Below, one piece after another: positions 18,425 through 27,790 of a stretch of DNA of 64,000 nt (its first letter is position 1; the number at the start of each line of letters is the position of its first letter). This DNA is from Symbiodinium natans (lineage: Eukaryota > Sar > Dinophyceae > Suessiales > Symbiodiniaceae). Made by a program: the position numbers and the translations under genes. The notes beneath the pieces are model-generated. The model searched no databases. It was not told the DNA's origin and saw only the letters and a program-made list of their open reading frames with translations. Location: assembly GCA_905221605.1 (NCBI GenBank), contig CAJNDS010000290.1:81001-145000 (forward strand), written 5' to 3'.

Positions 18425-19147
18425 TTTTTTCCCCAGTTTAGAGGCTTGTAGAACCCTCGCCCTGCGGCTTCGTGCCCTTGGGATGCTGGCTCTTGGTCTC
18501 GGGGTTTTGGGTACCCTCTACACTATCTTAATCCCCCCCAGGTTTCCCCCTTAAAGAACCTGAATTCGGCTCAAAATAGCCTTAATTATGGGGGGGGGGA
18601 GGAGCCTAGGGGGTGGGGGGGGGGTGGGGGGGGGTAGTTAGGGGGTTAGTAGGGGAACATATTATGTTATTAGGGTCGTGGAGTTCTTCGGTCTCCCCAG
18701 CTTGCAACCGGTGTTCACCACATGCCCTAAACCGTAAACCCTTAAACCCTTAAACCCTTTAAACCCTTAAACCCTTAAACCCTAAACCCATAACCACCTC
18801 AGGATCGGAAACAAGACGGCCTAAATACTAAACCTGAGACCCACCTGAAGGCTTGAATATGGTTCCTGTTTGGGTGAGCTAGAGGGGGATTCTAGTATCC
18901 TGCCCTAAACCCTAACCGCCCCCAACTGCCCAAACCGCCCCTAAACCCTCAACCCTATAAACCATAAACCCTTAGAGCCTAAACCCTATACACCCTGTCA
19001 ACCCTAAAACCCGATAAACCCTTAAACCCTATAAACCCGAAACCCTTAAACCCCCTTTAAACCCTAAACCCCATAAACCCTTAAACCCTATAATTATAAA
19101 CCCCAACCCCTAAATCCCTAAACTCTAAACCCTAAACCCCTATAAAC
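18425..19147. other. Intron-like stretch with G-rich run and 8-mer C-arrays
   Basis: G-rich run at 18590-18655. AAACCCTT 8-mers at 18730-18790. Strongly degenerate C-arrays at 18900-19147. No exon recognised. Confidence 0.7.
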
Positions 19148-19156
19148 CTAAACCGT

Positions 19157-19440
19157 TAAAGAAGACTCTTCTCCGCAACCCGGTCCATCCACGCAAGAGG
19201 TGGCTGTATTGTATTCTGGACATGGTTTCTCAGACAAGGTCCCTCTCTTGCGCTTCAAACGACTCGGGCTACCGCCTGCCGGACGCAGACAAAAGCAGCA
19301 AAGGCTGGACAGCCACACCTTGCAGTTCTTGGAGAGCCTGCGAGCCGTGGAAGAGGCAGGTTCCTCCAAGCCGTCGTGAAGACAAGCAATCGACAGCCCT
19401 CTTACGAGCAAATCGTGGCCCTTCATCAAACCATCCTGGG
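19157..19440 (+). CDS. Coding island, two overlapping frames
   Basis: One frame reads HGFSDKVPLLRFKRLGLPPA and HTLQFLESLRAVEEAGSSK before TGA at 19378; a second frame then carries SYEQIVALHQTIL up to a GC site. CACCTTGCAG at 19325 is a good internal acceptor. It is either two exons with a misread border or one exon with a frameshift. Product unknown. Confidence 0.5.
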
Positions 19441-19552
19441 CAACCCTAAAACCCTAAACCCTAAAACCCTAATCCCCCCCTGTAAACCCTAAAGCACTAA
19501 AACCCCAAACCCCCTAAACCCCTGAACCCTTAGACCACATAAACCCCTGGAG

Positions 19553-19718
19553 ACTGGGAGGTTCATGGTACTTATTAACCAATTATGACTGTACTTAAAA
19601 CCCACTTATAAGCCCCTAAAGTGCCCTAATCTGGTTATAAGTACAGTAATAACCCTAAACCCTAAACCCTAAACCCTAAACCCTAAACCTGGTTCATAAG
19701 TAGCATGAACCTCCAAGT
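19553..19718. repeat. Family A fold-back element containing a C-array
   Basis: Left half is intact (GGGAGGTTCATGGTACTTATTAACC...GGTTATAAGTACAG); CCCTAAA repeats (19651-19687) replace the start of the right arm, which resumes at GTTCATAAGTAGCATGAACCTCCAAG. Confidence 0.85.
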
Positions 19719-19779
19719 GGAGGTTGTGGACGTTGTGGAGGGGAGCTCCGCTTGGAAGGATGGCAGCATCCGAAGCTTG
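19718..19779 (+). CDS. Exon candidate, unknown protein
   Basis: Starting right where the family A element ends (CTCCAAG as acceptor), the frame reads EVVDVVEGSSAWKDGSIRSL up to a GC site. If correct, the element's terminus supplies the 3' splice site, as at 56104. Confidence 0.5.
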
Positions 19780-19796
19780 GCGGCCATTTTACCAGC

Positions 19797-19866
19797 CCTA
19801 AACCCTAAACCCTAAACCCTGAACCCTGAACCCTGAACCCTAAACCCTAAACCCTAAACCCCTGTA
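19797..19866. repeat. C-array
   Basis: CCCTAAA with three CCCTGAA units in the centre. Confidence 0.93.
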
Positions 19867-19904
19867 AACCCTAAACCCCTAAACCTGTACCCTACTTCGC
19901 CCAG

Positions 19905-19952
19905 GACCTCCAGTTGTTTGTGCCGCATCCCCTTGTCAGTGATGGGGTGCCA
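19905..19952 (+). CDS. Exon candidate, unknown protein
   Basis: DLQLFVPHPLVSDGVP in phase 0 between CTTCGCCCAG and GTACAG. The frame stays open to TAG at 19992. Confidence 0.6.
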
Positions 19953-20035
19953 GTACAGCAAACTCACGTTGGAACATGGCTTAAGGATGACTAGGTACCA
20001 CCCTAAACCCTAAACCCTAAACCCTAAACCCTAAG

Positions 20036-20094
20036 CATCTTTCGGGCGGAAGGAGACTATTGCCGCATGGGAAGCCATAGAGCCCGCACCCGAA
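20036..20094 (+). CDS. Exon candidate, unknown protein
   Basis: CA plus SFGRKETIAAWEAIEPAPE between the array-end CCCTAAG acceptor and a GC donor (GCTGAG). Confidence 0.5.
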
Positions 20095-20130
20095 GCTGAG
20101 AATCAAGCGCGATGTCCCTGATTCTGAGCC

Positions 20131-20246
20131 TAAACCCTAAACCCTAAACCCTAAACCCTAAACCCTAAACCCTAAACCCCTAAACCCCTAAACCCTAAAC
20201 CCCTAAACCCTAAACCCTAAACCCCAAACCCTAAACCCTAAACCGT
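20131..20246. repeat. C-array, about 16 units
   Basis: CCCTAAA with CCCCTAAA insertions. Confidence 0.95.
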
Positions 20247-20252
20247 AGCAAG

Positions 20253-20342
20253 CAGACCCCCAAGGGAAGGGAGACTTCCTGCGCGCGGTCACCACACCGC
20301 AGCGCAAGCTCAGCGGCGAGCAGGGCGAAGAAGGACTCGAGC
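20253..20342 (+). CDS. Exon candidate, unknown protein
   Basis: DPQGKGDFLRAVTTPQ then RKLSGEQGEEGLE in one frame after CCGTAGCAAG. A GTCACC donor (20288) and CACACCGCAG acceptor inside could split it, but the frame stays open throughout. Flanked by a C-array before and a G-array after. Confidence 0.55.
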
Positions 20343-20820
20343 GTTTAGGGGCTTAGGGTGTAGGGTTTAGGGTTTAGGGTTTAGGATTTATTTAGGGTTT
20401 AGGGTTTAGGGTGTAGGGTTTAGGGTTTAGGGTTTAGGGTTTAGGGTTTAGGGTTTAGGGTTTAGGGTTTAGGGTTTAAGGGTTTAAGGGTTTACGGTTT
20501 AGGGTTTAGGGCTAGGGTTTAGGGGCCAGGGGTTGGGGGTTGGGGGCTTAGGGGCTTAGGGGTTTAGGGGTAGAGTTTAGGTTTTAGGGTTTGTAGGGGT
20601 AGGGTTTAGGGGTTAGGGGTTTAGGGGTTTAGGGGTTTCGAGTGGGTAGAGTTGAGAGTTTAGGTTTTAGGGTTTAGGGGTTTAGGGGCTTAGGGGTTAG
20701 GTGTGATTAGGCTGTAGGGGTTTAGGTTTGGGGGTTCAGGGGTTTAGGGGTTTATGCATTTAGGGGTTTAGGGTTTAGTGGCTTAGGGTTTAGGATTTAG
20801 GGTTTAGGGGTTTAGGGTTG
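20343..20820. repeat. Long degenerate G-array (about 480 bp)
   Basis: Twelve perfect TTTAGGG units around 20400-20480 grade into TTTAGGGG, GGGCTTAGGGG and TAGGGTTTG variants. Longest telomere-like tract of the window. Confidence 0.93.
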
Positions 20821-20825
20821 CTAAG

Positions 20826-20864
20826 ACTTGCCGGCCAGGACATCATAGCCCGGATGCAAAAAGG
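20826..20864 (+). CDS. Exon candidate, unknown protein
   Basis: A plus LAGQDIIARMQK and two bases between TTGCTAAG and GTTGAG, embedded in degenerate G-arrays. Confidence 0.45.
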
Positions 20865-21025
20865 GTTGAGGGGTTTAGGGTTTTTGGATTTAGGGGTTTA
20901 GGTGTTTAGGGCCTAGGATTGAGGGTTTCAGGGTTAATGCCCCATGCTAAGCCATGCTACTGCAGTCCCTTTCCTTGGCCTTTCGGCCAGCAACCCTGCT
21001 AAGGGTTCACGTAGTCCTCTAGGAA

Positions 21026-21138
21026 CTAGGATGCCCAGTAGTACCCTTATTCCCTTTTTGGGGGGTTTAGGTTCCCTTATAAACCCCTTTAGGCAAAAAA
21101 GGGCACCCTTTTTAAGCCTAGGTTACTGGGCAGGCTAG
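21026..21138. repeat. Family C element, copy 2
   Basis: Nearly identical to 6238-6354, with terminal inverted repeats AGGATGCCCAGTA / TTACTGGGCAGGCT. Confidence 0.9.
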
Positions 21139-21205
21139 GGAACCTTTGCAAAACCACCACTTTCGCCTTCCGTGCTGTGAGGTGGTCTAGGGTTTACTTT
21201 AGTGC

Positions 21206-21300
21206 TTACCCAAAGGCTCCTATGTCGTACCGTTTTGGGGTAGCATGCTAGAATCCCCTATAGCTACCCGAAAAGGAACCACAGTAGAGCCTTCAGGTAA
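21206..21300. repeat. Family F fold-back element, copy 1
   Basis: TACCCAAAGGCTCCTATGT at left pairs with AGAGCCTTCAGGTA at right; the inner GTACCGTTTTGGGGTAGC pairs with GCTACCCGAAAAGG. Confidence 0.85.
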
Positions 21301-21381
21301 TTTCGTGCTTATAATGTTCAGTCATTCGGAGAACGAGCTCCCGTCATGTGCTCTGCCCAGCACGGGCACAAAAGCCCTAGA

Positions 21382-21464
21382 TTTGGGATGTTCCCCGTTA
21401 TTGTCTAACACGCCTTAATCGGGATTTAATCCCTATTAATGACTTAGTAGAAGTGGAACATCCC
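21382..21464. repeat. Family B element, copy 3
   Basis: TTTGGGATGTTCCCC to GTGGAACATCCC with an inner CGGGATTTAATCCC palindrome. Confidence 0.8.
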
Positions 21465-21563
21465 TAAACCCTAAACCCTCTAAACCCGAAGCCGTGATGG
21501 CTCTGAGTGCAGGGGAGCACTTTTTGTCCTGACCTTTGGGCGTGAAGCTTGGCGATGTGGTCA

Positions 21564-21660
21564 GGTACCCAAAGAGCTCAATACCCCTTAATTGAGGATT
21601 CCTAGAATAGATGAAGGGTTTCTTCCTGAAACCAAGGTGAGGGGTCTTGGGCTGTTTGCT
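21564..21660. repeat. Family D element, diverged copy
   Basis: GGTACCCAAAGAGCTCAATACCCC at left; the right arm (GGGGTCTTGGGCTGTTTGC) is decayed. Confidence 0.7.
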
Positions 21661-21708
21661 TTATCCTAAGCTCTAAACCCTAAACCCTACCTACACTCCA
21701 ATGCGCAG

Positions 21709-21729
21709 GAGACATTTCGGAAACCTTCG
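21709..21729 (+). CDS. Micro-exon candidate (21 nt)
   Basis: ETFRKPS between AATGCGCAG and GTGTAA. Too short to judge alone. Confidence 0.3.
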
Positions 21730-22057
21730 GTGTAAACGCCGGTCAGCAAACCAAGGCGAGTGTGCTGGGGGAATCGTGTAGCGGCTTGAGGGTTGAGGGC
21801 TTTCTTCGTGGCAGCGGCTCGTACGGATTGAGGGTAGAGGGCGCCAGGGGTCCTGGGGGCCCTCAACCCTAAACAGGAAACCCTAGACCTTCAATGAACC
21901 CCAGAATTTGGGGTCACATACCCTATGCTACTATAATCCTTGTTGAGGTATTTAAGGTTCTGTTCGTCCCCAAAGGCGACAATTTCACCGCTCACAGGCT
22001 ATTGTCGATGTCCTACCCGGAGCCTCTGCCAGAATGTGTACAGTCTGGGTCGGAAGA

Positions 22058-22173
22058 AGTACCCAAAGAGCCCAATACCCCTTAATTAAGGAATATACCT
22101 CAAATCATATTAAGGATCCCTTTATGAATTAAGGTATGTTCCTTAATTAAGGGGTATTGGGCTCTTTGGGTAT
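22058..22173. repeat. Family D fold-back element, copy 3
   Basis: Perfect arms TACCCAAAGAGCCCAATACC / GGTATTGGGCTCTTTGGGTA. A TTCCTTAATTAAGG segment is repeated in the right half. Confidence 0.92.
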
Positions 22174-22496
22174 TAATATTGTTCCCTTAGGGTCCCTTTA
22201 TAATTTTAACGCTACGCGACCCGCCTCGGCCCGGCCCAGCGCATCCGCGTGAGCATGGTGATTCCGCAGCGCCCAAGTCGCTGGACCCCAAGCAATAAGG
22301 GTTGGGTTGAGGGTTGAGGGTTGAGGGTTGAGGGTTCCGGGTTCCGGGTTTATGGTTTATGGTTTGGGGTTTGGGGTTGAGGGTTACAGTAGTTTAGGGC
22401 TCAAGGTTCACGCTTTGGGGTTGAGGGTTTTTTTGGGTTTAGGGTTCGGCTTGGAGTGATCGTAGGGTTGAGCCAGGCCTCTTAAGGTTTAAGGCG
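22174..22496. other. Family I fragment, GC-rich island and degenerate G-array
   Basis: Family I fragment at 22177-22205. The open island at 22210-22285 (TLRDPPRPGPAHPREHGDS) lacks clear splice sites. GGGTTGA repeats cover 22290-22440. Confidence 0.5.
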
Positions 22497-22504
22497 ACTC
22501 TTCG

Positions 22505-22620
22505 GCAGGGGGGAGGGGGGAGGTGGGGTGGGGAGGGGGGGGGGGGGGAGGGGGGGGTAGGGGCGGGGGGGGGGGGGGTGGGGGGGAAGGGGGGGAACGG
22601 GCGGGGGGCCCTGCTGGGAG
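22505..22620. repeat. G-rich low-complexity tract
   Basis: More than 100 bp of almost pure G with scattered A, T and C; produces spurious Gly- and Pro-rich frames. Confidence 0.95.
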
Positions 22621-22784
22621 GGGCTTCAACTGCCGGCGAACCGTCCGCTTGCGGACCCCGGTTTCCCAGGGGGGGTACCCATTTGAGGCCAAAAAAGGGT
22701 TTGAGTGTGGGGCTTTGGAGGGGGTGCCTGTTCTGACAACCTAGACACCTCCGGCGCGAGGCCTCGGCGGATTATACTGTCATA

Positions 22785-22807
22785 CCCCCCCCCCCCCCCC
22801 CCCCCCC
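22785..22807. repeat. Poly-C run (about 22)
   Basis: Uninterrupted C run followed by a family I fragment (GATTCAGGCCCCTTTAGATG). Confidence 0.9.
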
Positions 22808-22912
22808 GCCCTCCAAAAACCTATTCGAATGATTCAGGCCCCTTTAGATGAGAGATCACCCTAAACCCTAGACCCTAAAGTCCTTAAACGTCCCCCCAAA
22901 TCTGACATGGAG

Positions 22913-22993
22913 GCCGTCCTGGTCATTCCGAGAGGCTTCCCCTTCCAGAAGGCCTTTCGGGATTGGGATACAGAGATTCCAAAGATGATTCAG
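22913..22993 (+). CDS. Exon candidate, unknown protein
   Basis: 27 codons beginning AVLVIPRGFPFQKAFRDWDT and ending MIQ, between CTGACATGGAG and a GC donor (GCTGCT). One of the better-composed islands. A partial family A element begins six bases further on. Confidence 0.6.
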
Positions 22994-22998
22994 GCTGC

Positions 22999-23046
22999 TA
23001 CTTGGAGGTTCGTGGTACTTCTTAACCAATTATGGCTGTGCATATA
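22999..23046. repeat. Family A element, left end only
   Basis: TACTTGGAGGTTCGTGGTAC and CTTAACCAATTATGGCTGTG; the right half is missing. Confidence 0.8.
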
Positions 23047-23394
23047 TGCGTAAAAGTACAGTTCAGTACAAGTATCACCCACGTTCGGCCCCCACTGCAA
23101 TCCTGAATCTTTTTTTGTGGAACAGCTTCGCAACCCCAAACTTTGCAATGAGAACGCCTCGCGACCCTTCACCGTTGAACCCTGCATCAAGTACGCAGTT
23201 CTCTAGAAAAATTCCCCCCGCCCCACCGCAAAACGCAAACAAACATCCTCCTTATACCCTCCAGAATGAAAGATAATAATCTTATGTAAACCCTAAACCA
23301 GATACAGCTTGCGCAATCCTCTGGATTTTGGGGCGCACTTGGGGGCCCTCCCAAGGCACTCCAGTTAGTTCTCCAGACACGTTTCAGCCCTTCA

Positions 23395-23480
23395 GGGTTT
23401 GGGGTTTAGGGTTTAGGGCTAGGGTTTAGGGTTTAGGATTTAGGGTTTAGGGTTTAGGGCTCAGGGTTTAGGTTTTAGGG
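23395..23480. repeat. Degenerate G-array
   Basis: TTTAGGG with TTTGGGG, CTAGGG and TTTAGGA variants. Between 23050 and 23395 nothing but unique intron-like sequence is seen. Confidence 0.88.
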
Positions 23481-23863
23481 CTCTCGTTCTCTGGACTAGT
23501 TTCAGCCTTAAAATGTCTGAAACGAAAAAGCATGCTCTAAGGGCTTGCAAAAATGGGGCCGCTCAAGAGTAGTTCCCTTATCGACACTCCAAGCCCTAAG
23601 TTTAGGGATGCTTGGGGAATAATTTGTGATTTTTTGGGGTACTATAACCCTATTTTTATGAACCCTAAACCCTAAACCCTATAGCTCCTAAGAAAGAGCT
23701 AAAATTGCATTTTTCCTAGGGTTCCAAGTTTAGTATAGATAAGACCCAAACCAGTTGTCCGGATCCCTTGGTGTCCGAGTGCCGGATGCCATGTTTTTCT
23801 TTAGGAGACCTGGGAAAGGGGTCAAAACCGACCTTAAGCCCACGATCGATGAATGTGGAAGGT

Positions 23864-23985
23864 AGGCCCTTGGGACATTTTGTATTTACCCTAAACCTTA
23901 GACCCTAGACCCTAAACCCTGGGTTCTGAGGGGATCATCATCAGGAATATTTTTCAGAGGGTTTTAAGGGCCATCCTAGGTAATT
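23864..23985. repeat. Family H element containing a C-array
   Basis: GGGACATTTTGTATTTACC then degenerate CCCTAGA/CCCTAAA units, then AATATTTTTCAGAGGGTTTTAAGGGCC. The array occupies the place of TCCTTATTTGGGCTTATAAGGG in the copy at 62362. Confidence 0.75.
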
Positions 23986-24000
23986 AGGTCGTTTGTAGTA

Positions 24001-24111
24001 CTCCCAAAGAGCCCAATGCCCCTGAATTGATTTAAGGTGTATTCCCCAGGGTTTAGGGTTTAGGGTTTAGGGTTTCGGGCTGACTTCAGGGGTATCGGGC
24101 TCTTTGGGCTT
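24001..24111. repeat. Family D fold-back element containing a G-array
   Basis: CCCAAAGAGCCCAATGCCCC at left and GGGTATCGGGCTCTTTGGGC at right; four TTTAGGG units (24052-24075) sit in the loop. Confidence 0.85.
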
Positions 24112-24122
24112 GCCGATTGCAG

Positions 24123-24171
24123 GTGATGGAAGAGATTTCGGAGAACCAGAAGCTGGATAGACTGGGGCCGA
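24123..24171 (+). CDS. Exon candidate, unknown protein
   Basis: VMEEISENQKLDRLGP plus A between CCGATTGCAG and a GA donor (GATCTC). Good acceptor and composition. Confidence 0.55.
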
Positions 24172-24829
24172 GATCTCCTTGTCGAGTTATGCTTGGCCGT
24201 TCACCACTTTTGGCTTAAGAATCCCCCAAAATATCCAAAATGATATCCCCTCTGTTGCCCTTACTTATAAGGAATATAGTTGTTTTTTTGTTTTATTATT
24301 ATTATTTTGAGGGGATTCTTAAGCAATTAGTAGTTCAGGGTTCCTCACAACCTCAACTGCATACGCACTGGATTCTAAGCCCCCGCCCAACGGGTGCTTT
24401 GGGGTCAGGGTCGGGGACATGCAGGTTGCTGATCCTGCCTCAGATTATGCCAGCCCAAAACTGCAGAAAACTTCAGAACTCACTGTTGGCGAGCAGGGAA
24501 TGACAGCATGGCATTGCGATTGCAATTGCTCTTGTATTCTCTCTACACGTACGGAAATAGCCAAAAGCAAGTCAAGGCCTAAACCTTAACACCCAAAGCC
24601 CAAAACCCCAGAAGCCCTAAAGCGTCAAACGTAGCCCAACCCGCAAAACCCTAAACCCTAGCCGGACTGGAGCTAAGGGCTAGTGGCTTAGGGCTTACCG
24701 GGCTGAAAGGCTCAGAAGCTAAGAAGCACTGTCAATTCAGGGGTAATTATGCCTTATATCGTCCCCATATCCCCAAGTAGCCTAAACCCTAAACCCTAAA
24801 CCCTAAACCCTAAACCCTAAACCCTTCAG
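24172..24829. other. Intron-like stretch
   Basis: Mostly unique, with an ATT microsatellite at 24290-24305 and a C-array at 24784-24825. The 87-codon frame at 24240 is not convincing. CCACTTTTGGCTTAAG at 24204 is only vaguely like the spliced leader. Confidence 0.45.
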
Positions 24830-24898
24830 GTCGCGTGTAAGAGTCCCTGGAGTCAAGGCTTGGCGGGCCTCGCCTTCGAGAGGCCCTTCAATGATGAC
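24830..24898 (+). CDS. Exon candidate, unknown protein
   Basis: 23 codons, VACKSPWSQGLAGLAFERPF then NDD, after the array-adjacent acceptor ACCCTTCAG; TGA follows at once. It is either a terminal exon or one with an earlier GA/GC donor. Confidence 0.5.
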
Positions 24899-24921
24899 TG
24901 AGGTCCCGAGAGGACTGCCGT

Positions 24922-24990
24922 GGGGGGGTTTAGGGTTTAGGGTTTAGGGTTTAGGGTTTAGGGTTTAGTAGGGTTTAGGGCTTTAGGGCC
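24922..24990. repeat. G-array
   Basis: Seven TTTAGGG units plus decayed ones. Confidence 0.92.
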
Positions 24991-25027
24991 TTAAGACCTC
25001 AAAACCACTGAACCCTTAAACCCTAAC

Positions 25028-25130
25028 CTTGGGACGTTCCCCCTTAATACTAACAGTCCTTAGTAGGAACTATAGTACCCCAATGATAATCCCTACTAAG
25101 GACTGTTAGCAAAAGGGTGAACATCCCAAC
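25028..25130. repeat. Family B fold-back element, intact copy
   Basis: Arms CTTGGGACGTTCCCCCTT and AAGGGTGAACATCCCAA; inner ACTAACAGTCCTTAGTAGG pairs with CCTACTAAGGACTGTTAG. Confidence 0.92.
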
Positions 25131-25167
25131 CCGGACCCCCTAACCCCAAACCCTAAACCCTAAACCC

Positions 25168-25189
25168 TCCGTAGCCATTTTGGCTCAAG
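25168..25189 (+). other. Dinoflagellate spliced leader (DinoSL) at retroelement 5' end
   Basis: All 22 bases of the dinoflagellate trans-spliced leader (DCCGTAGCC then ATTTTGGCTCAAG) are present, immediately after a C-array ending at 25167 and about 130 bp before the first retroelement ORF. A genomic SL joined to an ORF is the known mark of a reverse-transcribed, trans-spliced mRNA. Here it marks the 5' end of a LINE and fixes the host lineage. Confidence 0.93.
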
Positions 25190-25321
25190 ATTGGGATCTT
25201 CCCGCTTGAGCCAGAGGAAGCTACTTACGTACCCGGACGTGACACCCGGGGGCCTTGGTGAGGGTATCTCACCACGCACACCAGTCGCTGCACTGGACCA
25301 ATAGCACAGTGTTGTATACAG
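25190..25321 (+). other. Retroelement 5' leader
   Basis: 132 bp between the SL and the first ORF, without telomere repeats or family elements. The reading frame is open from 25262. Confidence 0.6.
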
Positions 25322-26149
25322 GTGCTATTTGCAACTGCTTCGTTGGACCAATTTGCGCTCAACGCAAGCATGTCTGAATTGGACCGGCAGTCAATGGCTA
25401 GCTGGGATGTTGTGTCCACTCCTGCCTTTGACATGCCGGACGCTGCCTCAGAGGCAGCCAGTTTTGCTCAGGGTTCTGGTCCGGCCTTGGGTATCCCCGT
25501 CGCGGGGAGCCAGAGCGGGACCCACCGCCGTCGTCATGATGGGAGTACAGCGTCCGTCGCCACCTCCACTGTCGGAGGTGTAAGGTCTGGTGAGTCATGG
25601 GCCCAGTTAGCAGCGTCTGAGAACGGCACGTTCCGGGGGGACGTGGTTCTCCCCAGCTCACAGGCGACACATGAAAGGAGACGGGTCCGTCAGCAGACTG
25701 ACAGGCGCGATGATCCAGTCGGCTCGCTCAGGTTGATTGAGGACGCTTATGCCGCATCCGCGATTGAGGACCATCACGCCTCGGCAGATTACTGGAACGC
25801 TTGGTACTCAGCCAACCATGGGGAACCTGCAGACCCGGTCATGACCCACGTCCATACACATGGGCGTACGAAGTTCGTCCTCAAGAAGAGTTGGCTGAAC
25901 AGGCTCGTGACGGGCCATCCGCTCGGCCTGCAGCTGAACACTGGCATCAGCTGGGCGCACTTCATGGAGTTCCGGGACATCAAGCTCCGGCGGCGATCGT
26001 TCGCAGCCAGGTCAATGGGCGAAGTTCCATTGCGGGTGGGCGACCTTGATGCTGTCTCTGAGGAGGTCGGAGATGTCAGTCAGCGTATTGAGGCCGCGGT
26101 CATGACATCAATTTCTATTTTTCGTGCTGCGCCTGGTGGGGTTTTCTGA
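25322..26149 (+). CDS. Retroelement 5' ORF (gag-like?), truncated by insert
   Basis: 275 codons in the frame that the downstream retroelement ORFs also use. The first ATG is at about 25370 (MSELDRQSMASWDVV); the upstream GTG at 25322 is unlikely to be the start. The sequence is polar, with a Ser/Thr/Arg-rich middle and a later SWLNRLVTGHPLGLQLNTGI segment; no zinc knuckle or other known motif is visible. The last 13 or so codons probably belong to the AT-rich insert, whose words CTATTTTT begin at about 26112. Position and length fit ORF1 of a LINE, but the function is inferred from context only. Confidence 0.6.
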   Translation: MLFATASLDQFALNASMSELDRQSMASWDVVSTPAFDMPDAASEAASFAQGSGPALGIPVAGSQSGTHRRRHDGSTASVATSTVGGVRSGESWAQLAASENGTFRGDVVLPSSQATHERRRVRQQTDRRDDPVGSLRLIEDAYAASAIEDHHASADYWNAWYSANHGEPADPVMTHVHTHGRTKFVLKKSWLNRLVTGHPLGLQLNTGISWAHFMEFRDIKLRRRSFAARSMGEVPLRVGDLDAVSEEVGDVSQRIEAAVMTSISIFRAAPGGVF

Positions 26150-26440
26150 AAATAGATACTATCTATTTTTGGTGTTCTGCGCAACCAAAAAAATAGCGCT
26201 TTTGCTGTGGTGGGAGCAAAATAGATTTTTGCATACGGTCCGACACAGCCCGTCTTTGTACAAATAGATACAGATAGATACGAATAGATACGAATAGATA
26301 CGTTGATATAAGAATAGATGCGTTTTGCAGCATAATAGATACGAATTTTAGATACTTTAGATACTCACCCAAAATACATATCTTTATAGATATGTTTAGA
26401 TACGTTTTTTAGATACGGGTGTTATAGATACGTTTCGAGA
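26150..26440. repeat. ATAGATACG-rich left end of insert
   Basis: Starts with a near-perfect palindrome AAAATAGATACTATCTATTTTT, then at least ten (A)ATAGATACG-type words at irregular spacing. Confidence 0.85.
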
Positions 26441-26447
26441 GGTTTGT

Positions 26448-27580
26448 TTAATGAAAGAAATATCTAATTACATGCATATCAAGACAGACAGAACTGTGTG
26501 TATGTGTGTATATACATATACATATATGTATATACAAACATGGTAGCCCCCCCCTCCCCCCCCGCCTACCAACCCTTTGCTTTCTGCTCTCCTTTTTTTC
26601 TCTGCTTGTCAGACTTGCCTTGGCACATCTTTTAAGTGTCTCCATTTGTGAAGGCAATGAGTTTTCTTGTTGTTTATAGTTTTCATGTACACCCGAGATG
26701 CTTGTATAACTGGAAGAAGTGCATAGGACTGCCCAAGAATTAAATACTCAGTTGCCTTTCTTAATCTGAAAGTGAAAATGCACGCATTGAACTAGCTAAG
26801 TTTCGACCCTTTGTTTAATTCACCCTTAATCAGACTAAATGAATGATGAGTGGAAAAGCTGATGAGGTAAACTGGTGCTTTGAAACACCTCAAGTTCGTC
26901 AGTTCCCTGAATCTGGTTAACCCTACTTAAATAAGTTCATGATTTTACTGCGTGAATTGCAACATATTCGTCAGGAAGCTAAACCTAATTACTGTATATA
27001 GGCATTAAACACGTTTAGCCAATTCATGTTCATTGTTTTCGTTAACAACTAATATGCTTGATTTAGCAGTTAAAGTACTTTCAACAGATTAATTCGGCTA
27101 CTGAAGGGTTAAACATATTGGCTACATTATTTGGCCGATTAATCAATGAACTAAATTAACTTGATCAGTGCCCTTAGAAAAATAATTGAGTTTACTTGAT
27201 GCTTAAAAGGAAGAATGGCATAGGCCTGCCCAAGAATTAATACTTAGGAAAGTTAAAACCTAACTAAGTTTCGATCCTCTGTTTAATTCACCCTGAGCCA
27301 GACTAAATGAATGATGGTGCTTTGAAACACCTCATTCGTCCGTTCACTGAATGTGGTTAGCCGTTCGGAAGGTTACTTACACGTTCTAACATTGACCTAA
27401 TGCTTCATGAAACGTTAATTAAATTAGCTATATTTTTCACTTTTTTTGTTACGAAATATTGTAGTGCTGAATTCGGCTAAAGTCTTGTTTGCTGAACTTA
27501 GTAGCGAAAATAAAGCGCCGCGAGTACTTTAAATAATTTAACGCAACATGAAGTAACAGAATAATACTAGACCCTTATTT
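26448..27580. repeat. AT-rich segment with diverged direct duplication
   Basis: CTGCCCAAGAATTAA, GTTTCGA(C/T)CCT-TGTTTAATTCACCCT, CAGACTAAATGAATGATG and GGTGCTTTGAAACACCTCA occur in the same order at 26730-26915 and 27225-27355, about 490 bp apart. No ORF of note. A short poly-C/CT stretch lies at 26545-26565. Confidence 0.8.
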
Positions 27581-27629
27581 AAACGGGCATTTCACCGAGC
27601 CAGCAAGACGATCACTTTTTTGGTGGGTC

Positions 27630-27790
27630 CCAGGAGTGGACGTCTTCGGGACACACAAAACTTGGGCATTTGGGCGTACACCCAACCCCGAAGAAGGTCA
27701 ACTTTTGTGCGCCCTGGGGAGAAGAAGTCTTCGGGGCCCACAAAACTGGGCATTTTGGAGCACGCCGAACCCCCTACAAGGTCATTACGC
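27630..27790. repeat. Two-unit tandem repeat, about 90 bp
   Basis: GTCTTCGGG...CACAAAACT-GGGCATTT and CCGAAGAAGGTCA / CCCTACAAGGTCA recur at 27640 and 27730. Confidence 0.8.

Noticed and set aside
22489-22744. Gly-rich and Pro-rich frames
   Set aside because: They translate a G homopolymer-like tract.
24190-24220. Second spliced-leader-like sequence (CCACTTTTGGCTTAAG)
   Set aside because: Only partial match without the CCGTAGCC part; expected by chance in 64 kb.
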